Source: Flavobacterium palustre
Lineage (GTDB): Bacteria > Bacteroidota > Bacteroidia > Flavobacteriales > Flavobacteriaceae
Direction of reading: 5' to 3'
NCBI RefSeq assembly: GCF_014639535.1
Contig: NZ_BMGA01000001.1
Location: 186,001 to 250,000 of the forward strand
DNA length: 64,000 bases
A model generated the notes under the pieces. It did not search any database. It was not told the origin of the DNA and saw nothing but the letters and a program-made list of their open reading frames with translations. Made by a program: the position numbers and the translations under genes. The stretch's first letter is position 1. Each line of letters opens with the position of its first letter. Positions 1 to 8,512 of the stretch are shown here, piece by piece.

Positions 1-352
1 CAAGCTGAGTCAAATCTTCATTTAAAATAATGTCATCAATCGTATTATTTATATCCTTTTTCACCTCGATATTTTTTTCTACAGTTAGATAACCTAATCC
101 TCTTACTATAATAACATTTTGTCCAATTGGTAAATTATTCAAAATAAAATATCCGTTTTCATCAGTATATGCTCTTTTGTTGATTTTTTTAACTACAACA
201 ATTACAGTTTCAATTGGTTTTCCTGAAACATCTCTAACGATTCCTGAAACCGAACCTTTGTTAGTTTGTGAATATCCAACAGTAGCGAAAAAAAGCAGTA
301 AGAAACTTAGATAAGTATAATTTTTAAACTTATAAGTTGAAACAAAATCCAT
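1..352 (-). CDS. TonB-dependent receptor, N-terminal part (cut by window edge)
   Basis: The first 117 codons are visible; the gene continues past base 1. An ATG at 352 opens a signal peptide of about 28 residues with a hydrophobic core ending in a YSQ-type cleavage site. A carboxypeptidase-regulatory-like beta-sandwich follows (about residues 33-105, pattern GxVxGxVxDxxGxPI, then YTDENGYF and an LPxG turn). In Bacteroidota this module usually precedes the plug and barrel of TonB-dependent outer membrane receptors, so a nutrient or siderophore receptor is likely. Plug and barrel are out of view, and a different CarboxypepD_reg protein is possible. A good promoter lies 27 bases upstream. Confidence 0.7.
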   Translation of the reverse strand, partial: MDFVSTYKFKNYTYLSFLLLFFATVGYSQTNKGSVSGIVRDVSGKPIETVIVVVKKINKRAYTDENGYFILNNLPIGQNVIIVRGLGYLTVEKNIEVKKDINNTIDDIILNEDLTQL

Positions 353-378
353 TTTATTTATTTTTAGTTAATAAGGTG

Positions 379-409
379 CAAAACTATACAATAAAAAAAC
401 TGTTTCAAA
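379..409 (-). promoter_or_regulatory. Bacteroidota-type promoter for the receptor gene
   Basis: On the minus strand, TTTG (406-409) and TAGTTTTG (379-386) are separated by 19 bases, matching the -33/-7 pattern of the Bacteroidota housekeeping sigma factor. The predicted start site is 15-25 bases before the ATG at 352. Confidence 0.7.
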
Positions 410-452
410 ATTATTTTTATTTATTCTAAATTAATACATTATAAAAAAGCAT

Positions 453-480
453 AAAAAAACCCGTATAATATTTATACGAG
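453..480 (-). terminator. Intrinsic terminator after metF
   Basis: On the minus strand, CTCGTATAA and TTATACGGG form a 9-bp stem with a 3-base loop, followed by seven T. It lies 14 bases after the metF stop and closes the metH-metF group. Confidence 0.75.
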
Positions 481-494
481 TTCAAAATTTGATA

Positions 495-1448
495 TTAAAA
501 AACCTGACTTGCTATTTGATAAATATTGTCAGATTTACCCATCGAATAATAATGCAAACAAGGCACACCAAATTCCATTAACTCTTTAGATTGCTGAACT
601 GCAAATTCTACTCCAATCTGACGAACGGCTGCGTTGTCTTTTGCATTTTCAATAGCACTAATCAATTCTTCCGGCATATCCAGCCAAAAAACCTGAGGCA
701 ATAATTGCAAATGACGTTTCACTGCTACCGGTTTGATTCCCGGAATAATTGGCACTGTAATCCCAATAGCACGAGCCGCTTCAACAAATTTAAAATAACG
801 CTGATTATCAAAAAACATTTGGGTTACAATATAATCGGCACCGGCATCTACTTTTTCTTTCAGTCTTTTCAAATCGGCTTCAAGACTTGGCGCTTCAATA
901 TGCTTTTCAGGATAACCTGCAACACCCACACAAAAATCAGGTGCATTTTGAATAGGCAATTCACCATGCAAAAACTTCCCATTATTCATGGCTTTGATTT
1001 GTTTTACTAAATCAACCGCATAAGCATTTCCTCCCACTGTAGGCTCAAAATACTTCTCCCCTTTCATTGGGTCGCCTCGTAATGCCACTAAATTTTCTAT
1101 TCCTAAATAATGACAATCTACCAATAAATATTCTGTCTCCTCTCTTGTAAATCCGCCACACAAAACGTGCGGAATGGCATCTACACCATATTTATGTTGG
1201 ATAGAAGCACAAATTCCAACTGTTCCCGGACGCATTCGAGTGATACGACGATCAAAAAGTCCATCTTTTTCAATGTACACATATTCTTCTCTCGAAGTCG
1301 TTACATCAATAAAAGGAGGCTTAAACTCCATTAAAGGATCTATATTAGCATATAAATCTTTAATATTACTTCCTTTTTGAGGCGGTACAATTTCAAAGGA
1401 AAACAAAGGTTTACCTTTTGCTGCTTCTAAATGTTGTGTTACTTTCAT
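495..1448 (-). CDS. metF: 5,10-methylenetetrahydrofolate reductase
   Basis: This flavin enzyme reduces methylene-THF to 5-methyl-THF, the methyl donor for methionine synthase in the cytoplasm. The 317-residue protein has the family's usual single-domain TIM-barrel length. It begins with the conserved FSFEIVPP strand carrying the catalytic glutamate, contains an ALRGDP-type turn (LVALRGDPMKG), and has the VTQMFFDN motif typical of MTHFR. It lies 58 bases downstream of the large metH part on the same strand and ends in a terminator, so substrate supply and use are probably cotranscribed. The ATG at 1448 fits the family N-terminus. Confidence 0.96.
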   Translation of the reverse strand: MKVTQHLEAAKGKPLFSFEIVPPQKGSNIKDLYANIDPLMEFKPPFIDVTTSREEYVYIEKDGLFDRRITRMRPGTVGICASIQHKYGVDAIPHVLCGGFTREETEYLLVDCHYLGIENLVALRGDPMKGEKYFEPTVGGNAYAVDLVKQIKAMNNGKFLHGELPIQNAPDFCVGVAGYPEKHIEAPSLEADLKRLKEKVDAGADYIVTQMFFDNQRYFKFVEAARAIGITVPIIPGIKPVAVKRHLQLLPQVFWLDMPEELISAIENAKDNAAVRQIGVEFAVQQSKELMEFGVPCLHYYSMGKSDNIYQIASQVF

Positions 1449-1506
1449 TTCAAGTCTTAAAGTTTGAATGTCAAAAGTCAGCGCTTTGGACTATATGACT
1501 ATTTTT

Positions 1507-4191
1507 TTAATCTGCAATATTAGGACTTAACCATTTTACGGCTTTGTCAGTTGAAATACTTCTACGTTTGGCATAATCAACAACCTGATCTTCTTTTATT
1601 TTCCCCAGTCCGAAATACCTGCTTTCTGGATTTCCAAAATAATACCCCGAAACTGATGAAGCAGGCCACATTGCCATACTTTCTGTCAAAGTCACACCAA
1701 TCTTTTCTTCTACTTTTAATAGTTTCCAAATGGTTGGTTTTTCCAAGTGATCCGGACAGGCAGGATAACCAGGGGCAGGTCGGATTCCTTTATAATTTTC
1801 CTTAATTAATTCCTCATTAGACAATGATTCTTCGGCATCATAACCCCAAAACTCTTTACGAACTTTTTCATGTAGGTATTCTGCAAAGGCTTCAGCTAAA
1901 CGATCGGCCAAAGCTTTAACCATAATCGAATTGTAATCATCCAAATTATCGCGATAAGCATCCGCCCATTCGTCTACTCCAAAACCAGTTGTTACACAGA
2001 AAGCGCCCATGTAATCGGTTACTCCATTATCTTTTGGCGCAATAAAATCCGCCAAGGCAATATTTGGAGCGCCTTTGGTTTTTTGTGATTGTTGACGCAA
2101 GGTTAGGAATTTTTCTAATTCTCTTCCATTTTCATCATACAATTGGATATCATCATCATTCACTTGGTTTGCGGGGAATAATCCATAAACACCTTTGGCC
2201 TGTAATTTCTTTTCTTTCAAAATCACATCCAGCATTGCCTGAGCATCTTTAAACACTGACGTTGCCTGCTCTCCTACTACCTCATCCGTTAAGATCGCAG
2301 GATATTTTCCGTGCAATTCCCATGTTTGAAAAAATGGCGTCCAATCGATGTAAGGCACTAAAACATCCAAATCTATTTCAATAGTTTGTACCCCAATCTG
2401 CTTTGGTTTTACTGGTGAATATTGCTCCCAATCCAATTGTAATTTATTTTTACGGGCATCTTCAATTGACAGGAAATTTTTATCTCTCGAACGATTTAAG
2501 AACTGCTCTCTTAAATTATCATATTCTTCACGAATAGCAGTCGTATACGTTTCTTTATTATCATCTAATAAATTTCCGGCTACTGTTACTGCTCTCGAAG
2601 CATCGTTTACGTGAACTACGGTTGCTTTGTATTGCGGTGCGATTTTCACAGCGGTATGTGCGCGTGAAGTTGTAGCTCCTCCAATCATCACCGGTATTTT
2701 CATATTGCGTTTATCTAGTTCTTTGGCCAAAAACACCATTTCGTCCAGCGAAGGCGTAATCAGTCCGCTCAAACCAATAATATCTACTTCGTGTTCTAAG
2801 GCTGCAGCAATAATTTTTTCAGGTGGAACCATTACCCCAAGGTCAATGATTTCGTAATTATTACAGGCCAACACTACCGAAACAATATTTTTACCAATAT
2901 CATGAACATCCCCTTTTACGGTTGCCATTAATATTTTTCCATTTCCTTCCTTATCTCCTGCTTGTTTTGAAGCTTCAATAAATGGCAATAAATAAGCCAC
3001 CGCTTTTTTCATTACACGAGCCGATTTAACCACCTGTGGCAAAAACATTTTTCCGGAACCAAATAAGTCCCCTACTACGTTCATACCAGCCATTAAGTTG
3101 ATTTCGATAACTTCGATAGGTTTGGTTGCAGCTAAACGTGCTTCTTCTACATCTTCTTCAATAAAAGCATCAACTCCTTTTACCAAAGAGTGTGTAATTC
3201 TTTCCTGTACGGTTCCTGAACGCCATTCCTGTACTTCGGCTTCTGTGTTTTTAGAACCTGTTCCTTTTACACTTTCAGCAAAATCCAATAAACGTTCCGT
3301 AGCATCATCACGTCTGTCCAAAATTACATCTTCAACATGTTCCAATAAATCTTTCGGAATATCGTCATAAATAGTCAACATCTCCGGATTCACAATTCCC
3401 ATGGTCATACCAGCCTTGATAGCATGGTATAAGAAAACCGAGTGCATGGCTTCACGTACCACATCATTTCCACGGAAAGAGAAAGAAACATTACTCACAC
3501 CTCCACTGATATGTGCGTGTGGTAAATTTTCGCGAACCCATTTAGTTCCTCTGAAGAAATCCAAAGCATTCAAACGGTGTTCTTCCATCCCGGTTGCTAC
3601 CGGAAATATATTCAAATCGAAAATGATATCCTGTGGTGGGAAGTTTACTTTGTTTACCAAAATGTCATACGAACGTTGGCAAATTTCAACACGACGCTCG
3701 TAATTATCCGCCTGACCTACCTCGTCAAAAGCCATCACTATTACCGCAGCTCCGTAACGCTTAATCAATTGGGCGTGATTAATAAAAGCCTCTTCTCCTT
3801 CTTTTAACGAAATCGAGTTCACTACACATTTCCCTTGTACTACTTTCAATCCAGCCTCAATAATGTGCCATTTCGAACTGTCAATCATAATAGGTACACG
3901 GGCAATATCCGGTTCGGCAGCAATCAGGTTTAAAAATTTCACCATTGCATATTCACCATCAAGCATTCCCTCATCCATATTAATATCGATGATTTGTGCT
4001 CCACCTTCTACCTGCTGTCTGGCGATATCTAAGGCTTCATCGTATTTTTCTTCTTTAATTAATCGAAGAAATTTTCTGGAACCTGTTACATTGGTACGCT
4101 CACCTATGTTTACAAAAACACTCTCCGGCGTAATAATTAACGGTTCTAATCCCGATAAAACTAAATTTCTTCTTGCTTCTGCTTCTGCCAT
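1507..4191 (-). CDS. metH: Methionine synthase, pterin/B12/activation part (MetH C-terminal protein)
   Basis: This is the larger half of a cobalamin-dependent methionine synthase made as two proteins. The 894 residues contain a methyl-THF-binding TIM barrel (about 15-290, with [11 protein letters not shown] near 28-38), a B12-binding cap and Rossmann domain (about 330-560) with DVHDIG at 428-433 (H430 should be the cobalt ligand), and the AdoMet reactivation domain at the C-terminus with [10 protein letters not shown] at 804-813. It lacks the homocysteine domain, which is encoded 1.15 kb upstream at 5345-6346. The two proteins must act together to make methionine from homocysteine. Split MetH occurs elsewhere in Bacteroidota; what is odd here is the unrelated gene between the halves. 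Confidence 0.95.
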   Translation of the reverse strand: MAEAEARRNLVLSGLEPLIITPESVFVNIGERTNVTGSRKFLRLIKEEKYDEALDIARQQVEGGAQIIDINMDEGMLDGEYAMVKFLNLIAAEPDIARVPIMIDSSKWHIIEAGLKVVQGKCVVNSISLKEGEEAFINHAQLIKRYGAAVIVMAFDEVGQADNYERRVEICQRSYDILVNKVNFPPQDIIFDLNIFPVATGMEEHRLNALDFFRGTKWVRENLPHAHISGGVSNVSFSFRGNDVVREAMHSVFLYHAIKAGMTMGIVNPEMLTIYDDIPKDLLEHVEDVILDRRDDATERLLDFAESVKGTGSKNTEAEVQEWRSGTVQERITHSLVKGVDAFIEEDVEEARLAATKPIEVIEINLMAGMNVVGDLFGSGKMFLPQVVKSARVMKKAVAYLLPFIEASKQAGDKEGNGKILMATVKGDVHDIGKNIVSVVLACNNYEIIDLGVMVPPEKIIAAALEHEVDIIGLSGLITPSLDEMVFLAKELDKRNMKIPVMIGGATTSRAHTAVKIAPQYKATVVHVNDASRAVTVAGNLLDDNKETYTTAIREEYDNLREQFLNRSRDKNFLSIEDARKNKLQLDWEQYSPVKPKQIGVQTIEIDLDVLVPYIDWTPFFQTWELHGKYPAILTDEVVGEQATSVFKDAQAMLDVILKEKKLQAKGVYGLFPANQVNDDDIQLYDENGRELEKFLTLRQQSQKTKGAPNIALADFIAPKDNGVTDYMGAFCVTTGFGVDEWADAYRDNLDDYNSIMVKALADRLAEAFAEYLHEKVRKEFWGYDAEESLSNEELIKENYKGIRPAPGYPACPDHLEKPTIWKLLKVEEKIGVTLTESMAMWPASSVSGYYFGNPESRYFGLGKIKEDQVVDYAKRRSISTDKAVKWLSPNIAD

Positions 4192-4199
4192 TTTTTTAT

Positions 4200-4470
4200 T
4201 TTTTTATGCCAACGGTATTCATTCCGTTTTCATTTATCATCTTATTTCATCAACGGATTTAATCCGTTGCTACAAAATGTATCGTTCCTACGGAACTTTA
4301 TTTTTTTACTCGTGCTAGTCATTGCGAGGAACGAAGCAATCTCACTATCTAAATCCTCATTTTTGTCATTCCGACGAAGGAGGAATCTCATCCTTTGCTC
4401 TCGTTATGTGATTCATTCGTCCCTCGGACTCGAGCGCGAGCGAACATGCGAAGCAATGACAAAACCTTTA
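4200..4470. repeat. Cluster of short palindromic intergenic repeats
   Basis: The 307-base gap between the large metH part and the HEPN-like gene has no credible ORF and is packed with short inverted repeats. Examples are AACGGATTTAATCCGTT at 4252-4268 and a second AACGG...CCGTT palindrome near 4209-4226. It also has a CATTGCGAGGAACGAAGCAATC-like unit (about 4320-4342), CATTCCGACGAAGGAGGAATC (about 4368-4388), and GCGAAGCAATGAC (about 4448-4460). The GAAGCAATGAC/GATTGCTTCG core recurs near 32129-32150. Similar units are, to my recollection, common between genes in Flavobacterium. This spacer probably grew by repeat insertion. Confidence 0.6.
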
Positions 4471-4498
4471 TATTTTTATTCTCTTTATGAACACGGAT

Positions 4499-5251
4499 TT
4501 AAAAACTTAATTCTTGTTTTTTCAAAGTATATTCTTTTTCAATTTCATTTAAAATCAAAAACAATTTTTCAAAGCACTCCTCATTGATTTCGTTAAACTC
4601 TTTTTTCTTTTTACGAAGATAAAATGATAATCGTTCTTTTCTAATTTGTTTAAAATTTTCAACATTATCAGTATTTTGTAATATAATCTTTGAATAAATT
4701 GGATCATAAAACATCTCAATCATATCTAATTCTTTGTCAAAATAAGAATACCGATGAACAATAATATTTCTTTTTTCATCTGAATATTTTTTTAAAACAT
4801 TATTTAACTCATAAAGAGAATTCATTAACTCACTATAACCATCAACCTCACTTATTTTTTTTAATACTTTATCTTTTTTAACTTTACTATCATCAAAACC
4901 AAAATTAAAAATGGCATTCACTAATTGAAGAATACGATCATAAAGAGAATCCAATCTAATGAAATAATTTTCAATATTGTAAGACAAATGATAACCTCTT
5001 CCAATTTCATTTTTATTGTCATCTCTAAAATTAGACAATAATTTTACAGCTCTTTCAAGTTGACAACAAAGTCCAAATAAATGAACAGAATAAAAAGACG
5101 TATAACGAATATAATGTTCTGAATCAGACATGTCATTTTCATTTTTATCAACTATATATTTATCAGACACTTTAACACCTTTTAAGAAAGGCTTTGTATC
5201 CTCAATCATTTGCTGATAAAAACTATGCATTATTAAAGCATCTGTATTCAT
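4499..5251 (-). CDS. HEPN-like protein of unknown role, inserted between metH halves
   Basis: This 250-residue protein has no signal peptide or membrane segment and is mostly predicted helix, rich in Lys, Asn, Glu and Tyr. Residues 161-166 read RNIIVH, an R-x4-H motif of the kind that forms the RNase active site in HEPN proteins; it follows a long helical region (about 85-160) with the acidic/aromatic spacing seen in HEPN folds. I suspect a relative of the Cthe_2314-type HEPN family, which cannot be confirmed here. It has no adjacent nucleotidyltransferase partner, so a classical HEPN-MNT toxin pair is not supported. Its high AT content, the flanking palindromic repeats and its own promoter (5305-5312) suggest it arrived separately from the met genes. 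Confidence 0.6.
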   Translation of the reverse strand: MNTDALIMHSFYQQMIEDTKPFLKGVKVSDKYIVDKNENDMSDSEHYIRYTSFYSVHLFGLCCQLERAVKLLSNFRDDNKNEIGRGYHLSYNIENYFIRLDSLYDRILQLVNAIFNFGFDDSKVKKDKVLKKISEVDGYSELMNSLYELNNVLKKYSDEKRNIIVHRYSYFDKELDMIEMFYDPIYSKIILQNTDNVENFKQIRKERLSFYLRKKKKEFNEINEECFEKLFLILNEIEKEYTLKKQELSF

Positions 5252-5304
5252 CTTTTCAAATTAAATTCCCACGCTGATGCGAGCATCTTACTCGTACCCA
5301 TTTT

Positions 5305-5312
5305 CAAACATA
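5305..5312 (-). promoter_or_regulatory. -7 element upstream of the HEPN-like gene
   Basis: TATGTTTG on the minus strand matches TAnnTTTG and lies 54 bases before the ATG at 5251. It abuts an ACCTTGTAGGT repeat arm, so the gene may have its own promoter supplied by repeat DNA. No clear -33 box is visible. Confidence 0.4.
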
Positions 5313-5340
5313 CCTACAAGGTTAAAAAAACCTTACAGGA
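5309..5340. repeat. Palindromic CCTACAAGG repeat after metH1
   Basis: Inverted arms TACCTACAAGGTT and AACCTTACAGG are separated by a short A-run just after the stop of the small metH part. On the minus strand it could end the transcript. Closely related palindromes lie upstream of the same gene at 6382-6438, so metH1 is bracketed by one repeat family. Confidence 0.6.
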
Positions 5341-5344
5341 AAAA

Positions 5345-6346
5345 TTACAAACTCGCTGTCGAAACTCTCGGCTTATAATCCTTAGCGATATCTGCAATTA
5401 ATCGGATATGATCTGGCGTTGTACCACAACAACCACCAATGATATTAATTAAATTATCATCCAGATAACTCTTAATTTGTGCCTGCATTTCCTGTGGTGT
5501 TTCATCATATTCTCCAAAAGCATTTGGCAATCCCGCATTAGGATGCGCCGACACATTAAAAGATGTATGCGAAGACAGGGTTTGCAAATAAGGTTTCAAC
5601 AAATCGGCACCTAAAGCACAATTAAAACCAACACTTAACAACGGAATATGTGACACCGAAATCAAAAATGCTTCCACCGTTTGCCCGGAAAGCGTTCTTC
5701 CGGAAGCATCGGTAATCGTTCCTGAAACCATGATTGGAATATCAATTCCACGCTCTTCTTTTACTTCTTCGATAGCAAAAAGAGCTGCTTTAGCATTTAG
5801 GGTATCGAAAATCGTTTCTACCAACAACAAATCACATCCGCCATCCATCAAAGCTTCTACCTGTTGCTTGTAAGCAATACGCAAATCATCAAAAGTTACC
5901 GCTCTGTATCCCGGGTCATTTACATCCGGAGACATCGAAGCTGTACGGTTTGTTGGCCCGATAGAACCGGCTACAAAACGAGGTTTTTCCGGATTTTTGG
6001 CTGTGAATTCATCGGCTACTTTGCGAGCAATTTTAGCCGACTCGTAGTTCAACTCGTAAACCAAGTCTTCCATGTGATAGTCAGCCATACCAATTGTGGT
6101 TCCTGAGAAGGTATTGGTTTCTACAATATCTGCTCCTGCTTCAAAATAAGCAGCATGAACTTCGGCAATGGCTTTCGGTTGGGTAAGCGACAATAAATCG
6201 TTGTTTCCTTTTAACGGATGTGGAAAATCCTTGAAGCGTTCGCCTCTAAAATCTTCTTCCGAAAAATTGTAGCGTTGCAACATGGTTCCCATTGCTCCGT
6301 CGAGAACGAGTATTCTTTTTTTGATTTCTTCCTGAATGCTTGGCAT
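5345..6346 (-). CDS. metH: Methionine synthase, homocysteine-binding part (MetH N-terminal protein)
   Basis: This 333-residue protein is the homocysteine S-methyltransferase barrel of cobalamin-dependent methionine synthase. It starts with the conserved [14 protein letters not shown] segment and carries the zinc ligands as GFNCALG (about residue 241) and the C-terminal GGCCGTTP pair (about 305-312). It binds and deprotonates homocysteine through zinc and takes a methyl group from the B12 domain encoded at 1507-4191. At 333 residues it is a stand-alone version of the first domain of a roughly 1,200-residue MetH. The 1.15-kb separation from its partner, filled by an unrelated gene, is unusual for an obligate pair. 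Confidence 0.94.
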   Translation of the reverse strand: MPSIQEEIKKRILVLDGAMGTMLQRYNFSEEDFRGERFKDFPHPLKGNNDLLSLTQPKAIAEVHAAYFEAGADIVETNTFSGTTIGMADYHMEDLVYELNYESAKIARKVADEFTAKNPEKPRFVAGSIGPTNRTASMSPDVNDPGYRAVTFDDLRIAYKQQVEALMDGGCDLLLVETIFDTLNAKAALFAIEEVKEERGIDIPIMVSGTITDASGRTLSGQTVEAFLISVSHIPLLSVGFNCALGADLLKPYLQTLSSHTSFNVSAHPNAGLPNAFGEYDETPQEMQAQIKSYLDDNLINIIGGCCGTTPDHIRLIADIAKDYKPRVSTASL

Positions 6347-6381
6347 AACTTATTTTTTATTTTCCTGCAAAGTCTGTTTTG

Positions 6382-6438
6382 ACCTTGTAGGTATCTAATT
6401 CTATACTAATACCTACAAGGTTTTTAAAACCTTGCAGG
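6382..6438. repeat. Palindromic CCTACAAGG repeats upstream of metH1
   Basis: Three related arms lie here: ACCTTGTAGGT (6382-6392), ACCTACAAGGT (6411-6421) and AACCTTGCAGG (6428-6438). The last two form a tight hairpin across TTTTTAAAA, and the first can pair with the second. The unit matches the repeat at 5309-5340 on the other side of metH1. Confidence 0.65.
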
Positions 6439-6467
6439 AGTAAATTTTCCAAAAACAATTGTGGCTC

Positions 6468-6549
6468 TATAGCCCCGATTCTAGTGGAAATCCTTGTGGC
6501 GGCAGGCATTTATGCCGACACAAGATTAAAGCGAAAAGCGGGAACTATA
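6468..6549. repeat. Nested-hairpin dispersed repeat
   Basis: This 82-base unit folds as nested stems: outer TATAG (6468-6472) with CTATA (6545-6549), CCCG with CGGG (6539-6542), CTTGTG (6493-6498) with CACAAG (6519-6524), and a core GGCATTTATGCC (6505-6516). The outer sequence (AGCCCCGAT...GCGAAAAGCGGGA) resembles a repeat I associate with Flavobacterium intergenic regions. With the palindromes at 6382-6438 and the terminator at 6614-6647 it fills most of the 326-base gap between metH1 and the reductase gene; no ORF or riboswitch is visible there. Confidence 0.6.
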
Positions 6550-6613
6550 TTCCCTAAAATGCCTTATGCTGTGCTCCTAATTATTTTCCAAATTTGGAAA
6601 TGCAAAGTAAAGC

Positions 6614-6647
6614 AATAGCCTTACCACTTGCAAGTGATAAGGCTATT
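6614..6647 (-). terminator. Hairpin terminator after the cys operon
   Basis: AATAGCCTTACCACTTG (6614-6630) and CAAGTGATAAGGCTATT (6631-6647) form a near-perfect 17-bp hairpin 26 bases after the stop of the ferredoxin-NADP reductase gene. The T-run behind it is short and interrupted, so efficiency is uncertain. Confidence 0.65.
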
Positions 6648-6672
6648 TATAATTGTAAACAACTAGGTGTTT

Positions 6673-7725
6673 TTAGTTTATCGCTTTTACAACCGCTTTT
6701 GGTGCTTCTTTACGAGTTCCGTCAAATCCATCAACTCCTGATACGGTTGTGTATTTCAATACATAACGTTTTCCAGGATTGATGATTTGGTAAGCTGCCT
6801 GACACATTAAAGTTGCTTCGTGGAAACCACAAAGGATTAACTTTAATTTCCCAGGATAAGTATTGATATCTCCGATAGCGAAGATTCCAGGAATATTGGT
6901 TTGGTAATCCAAAGCATTGTTTACTTTGATGGCATTTTTCTCGATTTCTAAGCCCCAGTTTCCGATAGGTCCTAATTTAGGAGTCAATCCGAAAAGTGGA
7001 ATGAAATAATCACAAGGAATGTTACGGTGTGCACCGTTTTCCTCTAAATCTACTGATTCAACATGCTCTGCACCGTTGATTCCAACAACCTCTGCAGGAG
7101 TAATCAAATGAATTTTACCTTTATCTTTCAATTCCTGTACTTTTTCTACTGAATCCAAAGCACCACGGAATTCGTTACGACGGTGAACTAAAGTCACTTC
7201 AGAAGCTACATCAGCTAAGAAGATACTCCAATCCAAAGCAGAATCTCCACCTCCGGCAATAACTACACGTTTGTTTCTAAATTCTTCAGGATTTTTGATA
7301 AAGTATTTTACTCCTTTATTTTCGTAAAACTCGATATCCTCGATTAAAGGTTTTCTAGGTTCGAAACTTCCTAATCCACCAGCAATAGCAATTACTTTAG
7401 CATGGAATTCAGTTCCTTCATTAGAAGTTACAATAAAACTTCCGTCCTCTTGTTTTACAATAGTTTCAGCACGCTCTCCAAGTGTAAAACCCGGTTCAAA
7501 CTGCTTAATTTGTTCCATTAAGTTATCCACTAAATCTCCAGCTAAAACTTCAGGAAATCCCGGAATATCATAGATAGGCTTTTTAGGATATAACTCCGCT
7601 AATTGTCCACCTGGTTGTGGCAATGCATCTAAGATGTGACATTTTAATTTTAACAATCCTGCTTCAAAAACGGCAAATAAACCAGTTGGACCGGCTCCTA
7701 TTATAAGGATATCTGTTTCTATCAT
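6673..7725 (-). CDS. Ferredoxin--NADP(+) reductase, thioredoxin-reductase type
   Basis: This 350-residue FAD/NADPH protein has an N-terminal GAGPTG dinucleotide fold (10-15), an NADPH-binding GGGDSALD segment (about 158-165) and a C-terminal FAD motif (GIFAIGDINTYP). The redox-active CxxC of thioredoxin reductase is absent, as in type 2 ferredoxin-NADP reductases. It is the last gene of the leftward cys cluster, 151 bases after the siroheme gene. The sulfite reductase here has no flavoprotein partner, so this enzyme probably reduces ferredoxin for sulfite reduction; that role is inferred from context. Confidence 0.88.
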   Translation of the reverse strand: MIETDILIIGAGPTGLFAVFEAGLLKLKCHILDALPQPGGQLAELYPKKPIYDIPGFPEVLAGDLVDNLMEQIKQFEPGFTLGERAETIVKQEDGSFIVTSNEGTEFHAKVIAIAGGLGSFEPRKPLIEDIEFYENKGVKYFIKNPEEFRNKRVVIAGGGDSALDWSIFLADVASEVTLVHRRNEFRGALDSVEKVQELKDKGKIHLITPAEVVGINGAEHVESVDLEENGAHRNIPCDYFIPLFGLTPKLGPIGNWGLEIEKNAIKVNNALDYQTNIPGIFAIGDINTYPGKLKLILCGFHEATLMCQAAYQIINPGKRYVLKYTTVSGVDGFDGTRKEAPKAVVKAIN

Positions 7726-7876
7726 TTTTATTATTAATTATTTTTCTCCCCAGTTCCTCTTATTAATGAGAGGAATACTAAACAGAAAGCTTGTGTTATA
7801 CTTATTTTATTTTCTTCAAAGAAACGAAAGCTCTATTTTGTTTTTAATGACAAATATCAGCTGTGCATTCTTTGTC

Positions 7877-8500
7877 TTATTCTTTATTTTTTAACGAAGC
7901 TGTGATTTCATTCATTTTTTGAACTTTTTCTTCAAAATCACCCTTCAATGTTTTGCGATAATCATTAAGGTTTTGTACCATTTGATTGATATCCTCAGGT
8001 ATTACTTCCTCAAAAAACTCTCTCAAGCGCTTAGCAGTTGTAGGTGATTTTCCATTGGTTGAAATCGCAATTTTCACGTTTCCTTTAGTCACGATTCCCC
8101 CCAAATAATAATCGCACAAATCAGGTGTATCGGCAATATTGCATATCAAATATCTTTTTCGGGACAATTCATACACGCGTTTATTTACCTTAAAATCATC
8201 TGTACAGGCGATTACCATATGGCGCTTTTTCAGCATTTTTTTCTTGAATTTTTTATTAGTTAATTTCACAGCAGGATGTTTTTCTGCCAGAGTAACTAAT
8301 TCATCAATAAAACGCGGCGCAACAACCTCAACCTTAGCATTAGGGCTCGATTTAAGCAAAAAAGACAGCTTTTCTAAACCTACATTTCCTCCACCTACAA
8401 TAAGCACGCTAAGGTTATGCAGTTTTAAAAATATTGGATACAATTCATTGCGTTCCTCGCTATTTGAATCGTTACCAGCGGCATCTTTTATATCACTCAT
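7877..8500 (-). CDS. Precorrin-2 dehydrogenase / sirohydrochlorin ferrochelatase domain
   Basis: This 207-residue protein corresponds to the N-terminal CysG (Met8-like) domain, which oxidises precorrin-2 to sirohydrochlorin and may insert iron to give siroheme. It has an NAD-binding VLIVGGGNVG segment (about 34-43) and the conserved IAISTNGKSP stretch (about 145-154). The uroporphyrinogen-III methyltransferase domain of full CysG is missing and no separate gene for it is in the window. It starts 12 bases after the sulfite reductase stop, so coupled expression fits its job of making that enzyme's cofactor. Confidence 0.9.
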   Translation of the reverse strand: MSDIKDAAGNDSNSEERNELYPIFLKLHNLSVLIVGGGNVGLEKLSFLLKSSPNAKVEVVAPRFIDELVTLAEKHPAVKLTNKKFKKKMLKKRHMVIACTDDFKVNKRVYELSRKRYLICNIADTPDLCDYYLGGIVTKGNVKIAISTNGKSPTTAKRLREFFEEVIPEDINQMVQNLNDYRKTLKGDFEEKVQKMNEITASLKNKE

Positions 8501-8512
8501 CTTTTCTTTTAT

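Noticed and set aside
705-1010. Plus-strand ORF of 101 codons opposite metF
   Set aside because: It lies wholly inside metF in the opposite orientation, has no recognisable motif and no promoter. The same holds for the other antisense frames inside long genes.
4499-5251. HEPN-MNT toxin-antitoxin pair
   Set aside because: No nucleotidyltransferase or other antitoxin-like ORF is adjacent; neighbours are metH parts and repeats.
6603-6610. TTACTTTG (minus) as a promoter for metH1
   Set aside because: It lies directly behind a terminator hairpin, matches only seven of eight positions and would need a 250-base leader filled with repeats. Not reported as a promoter.
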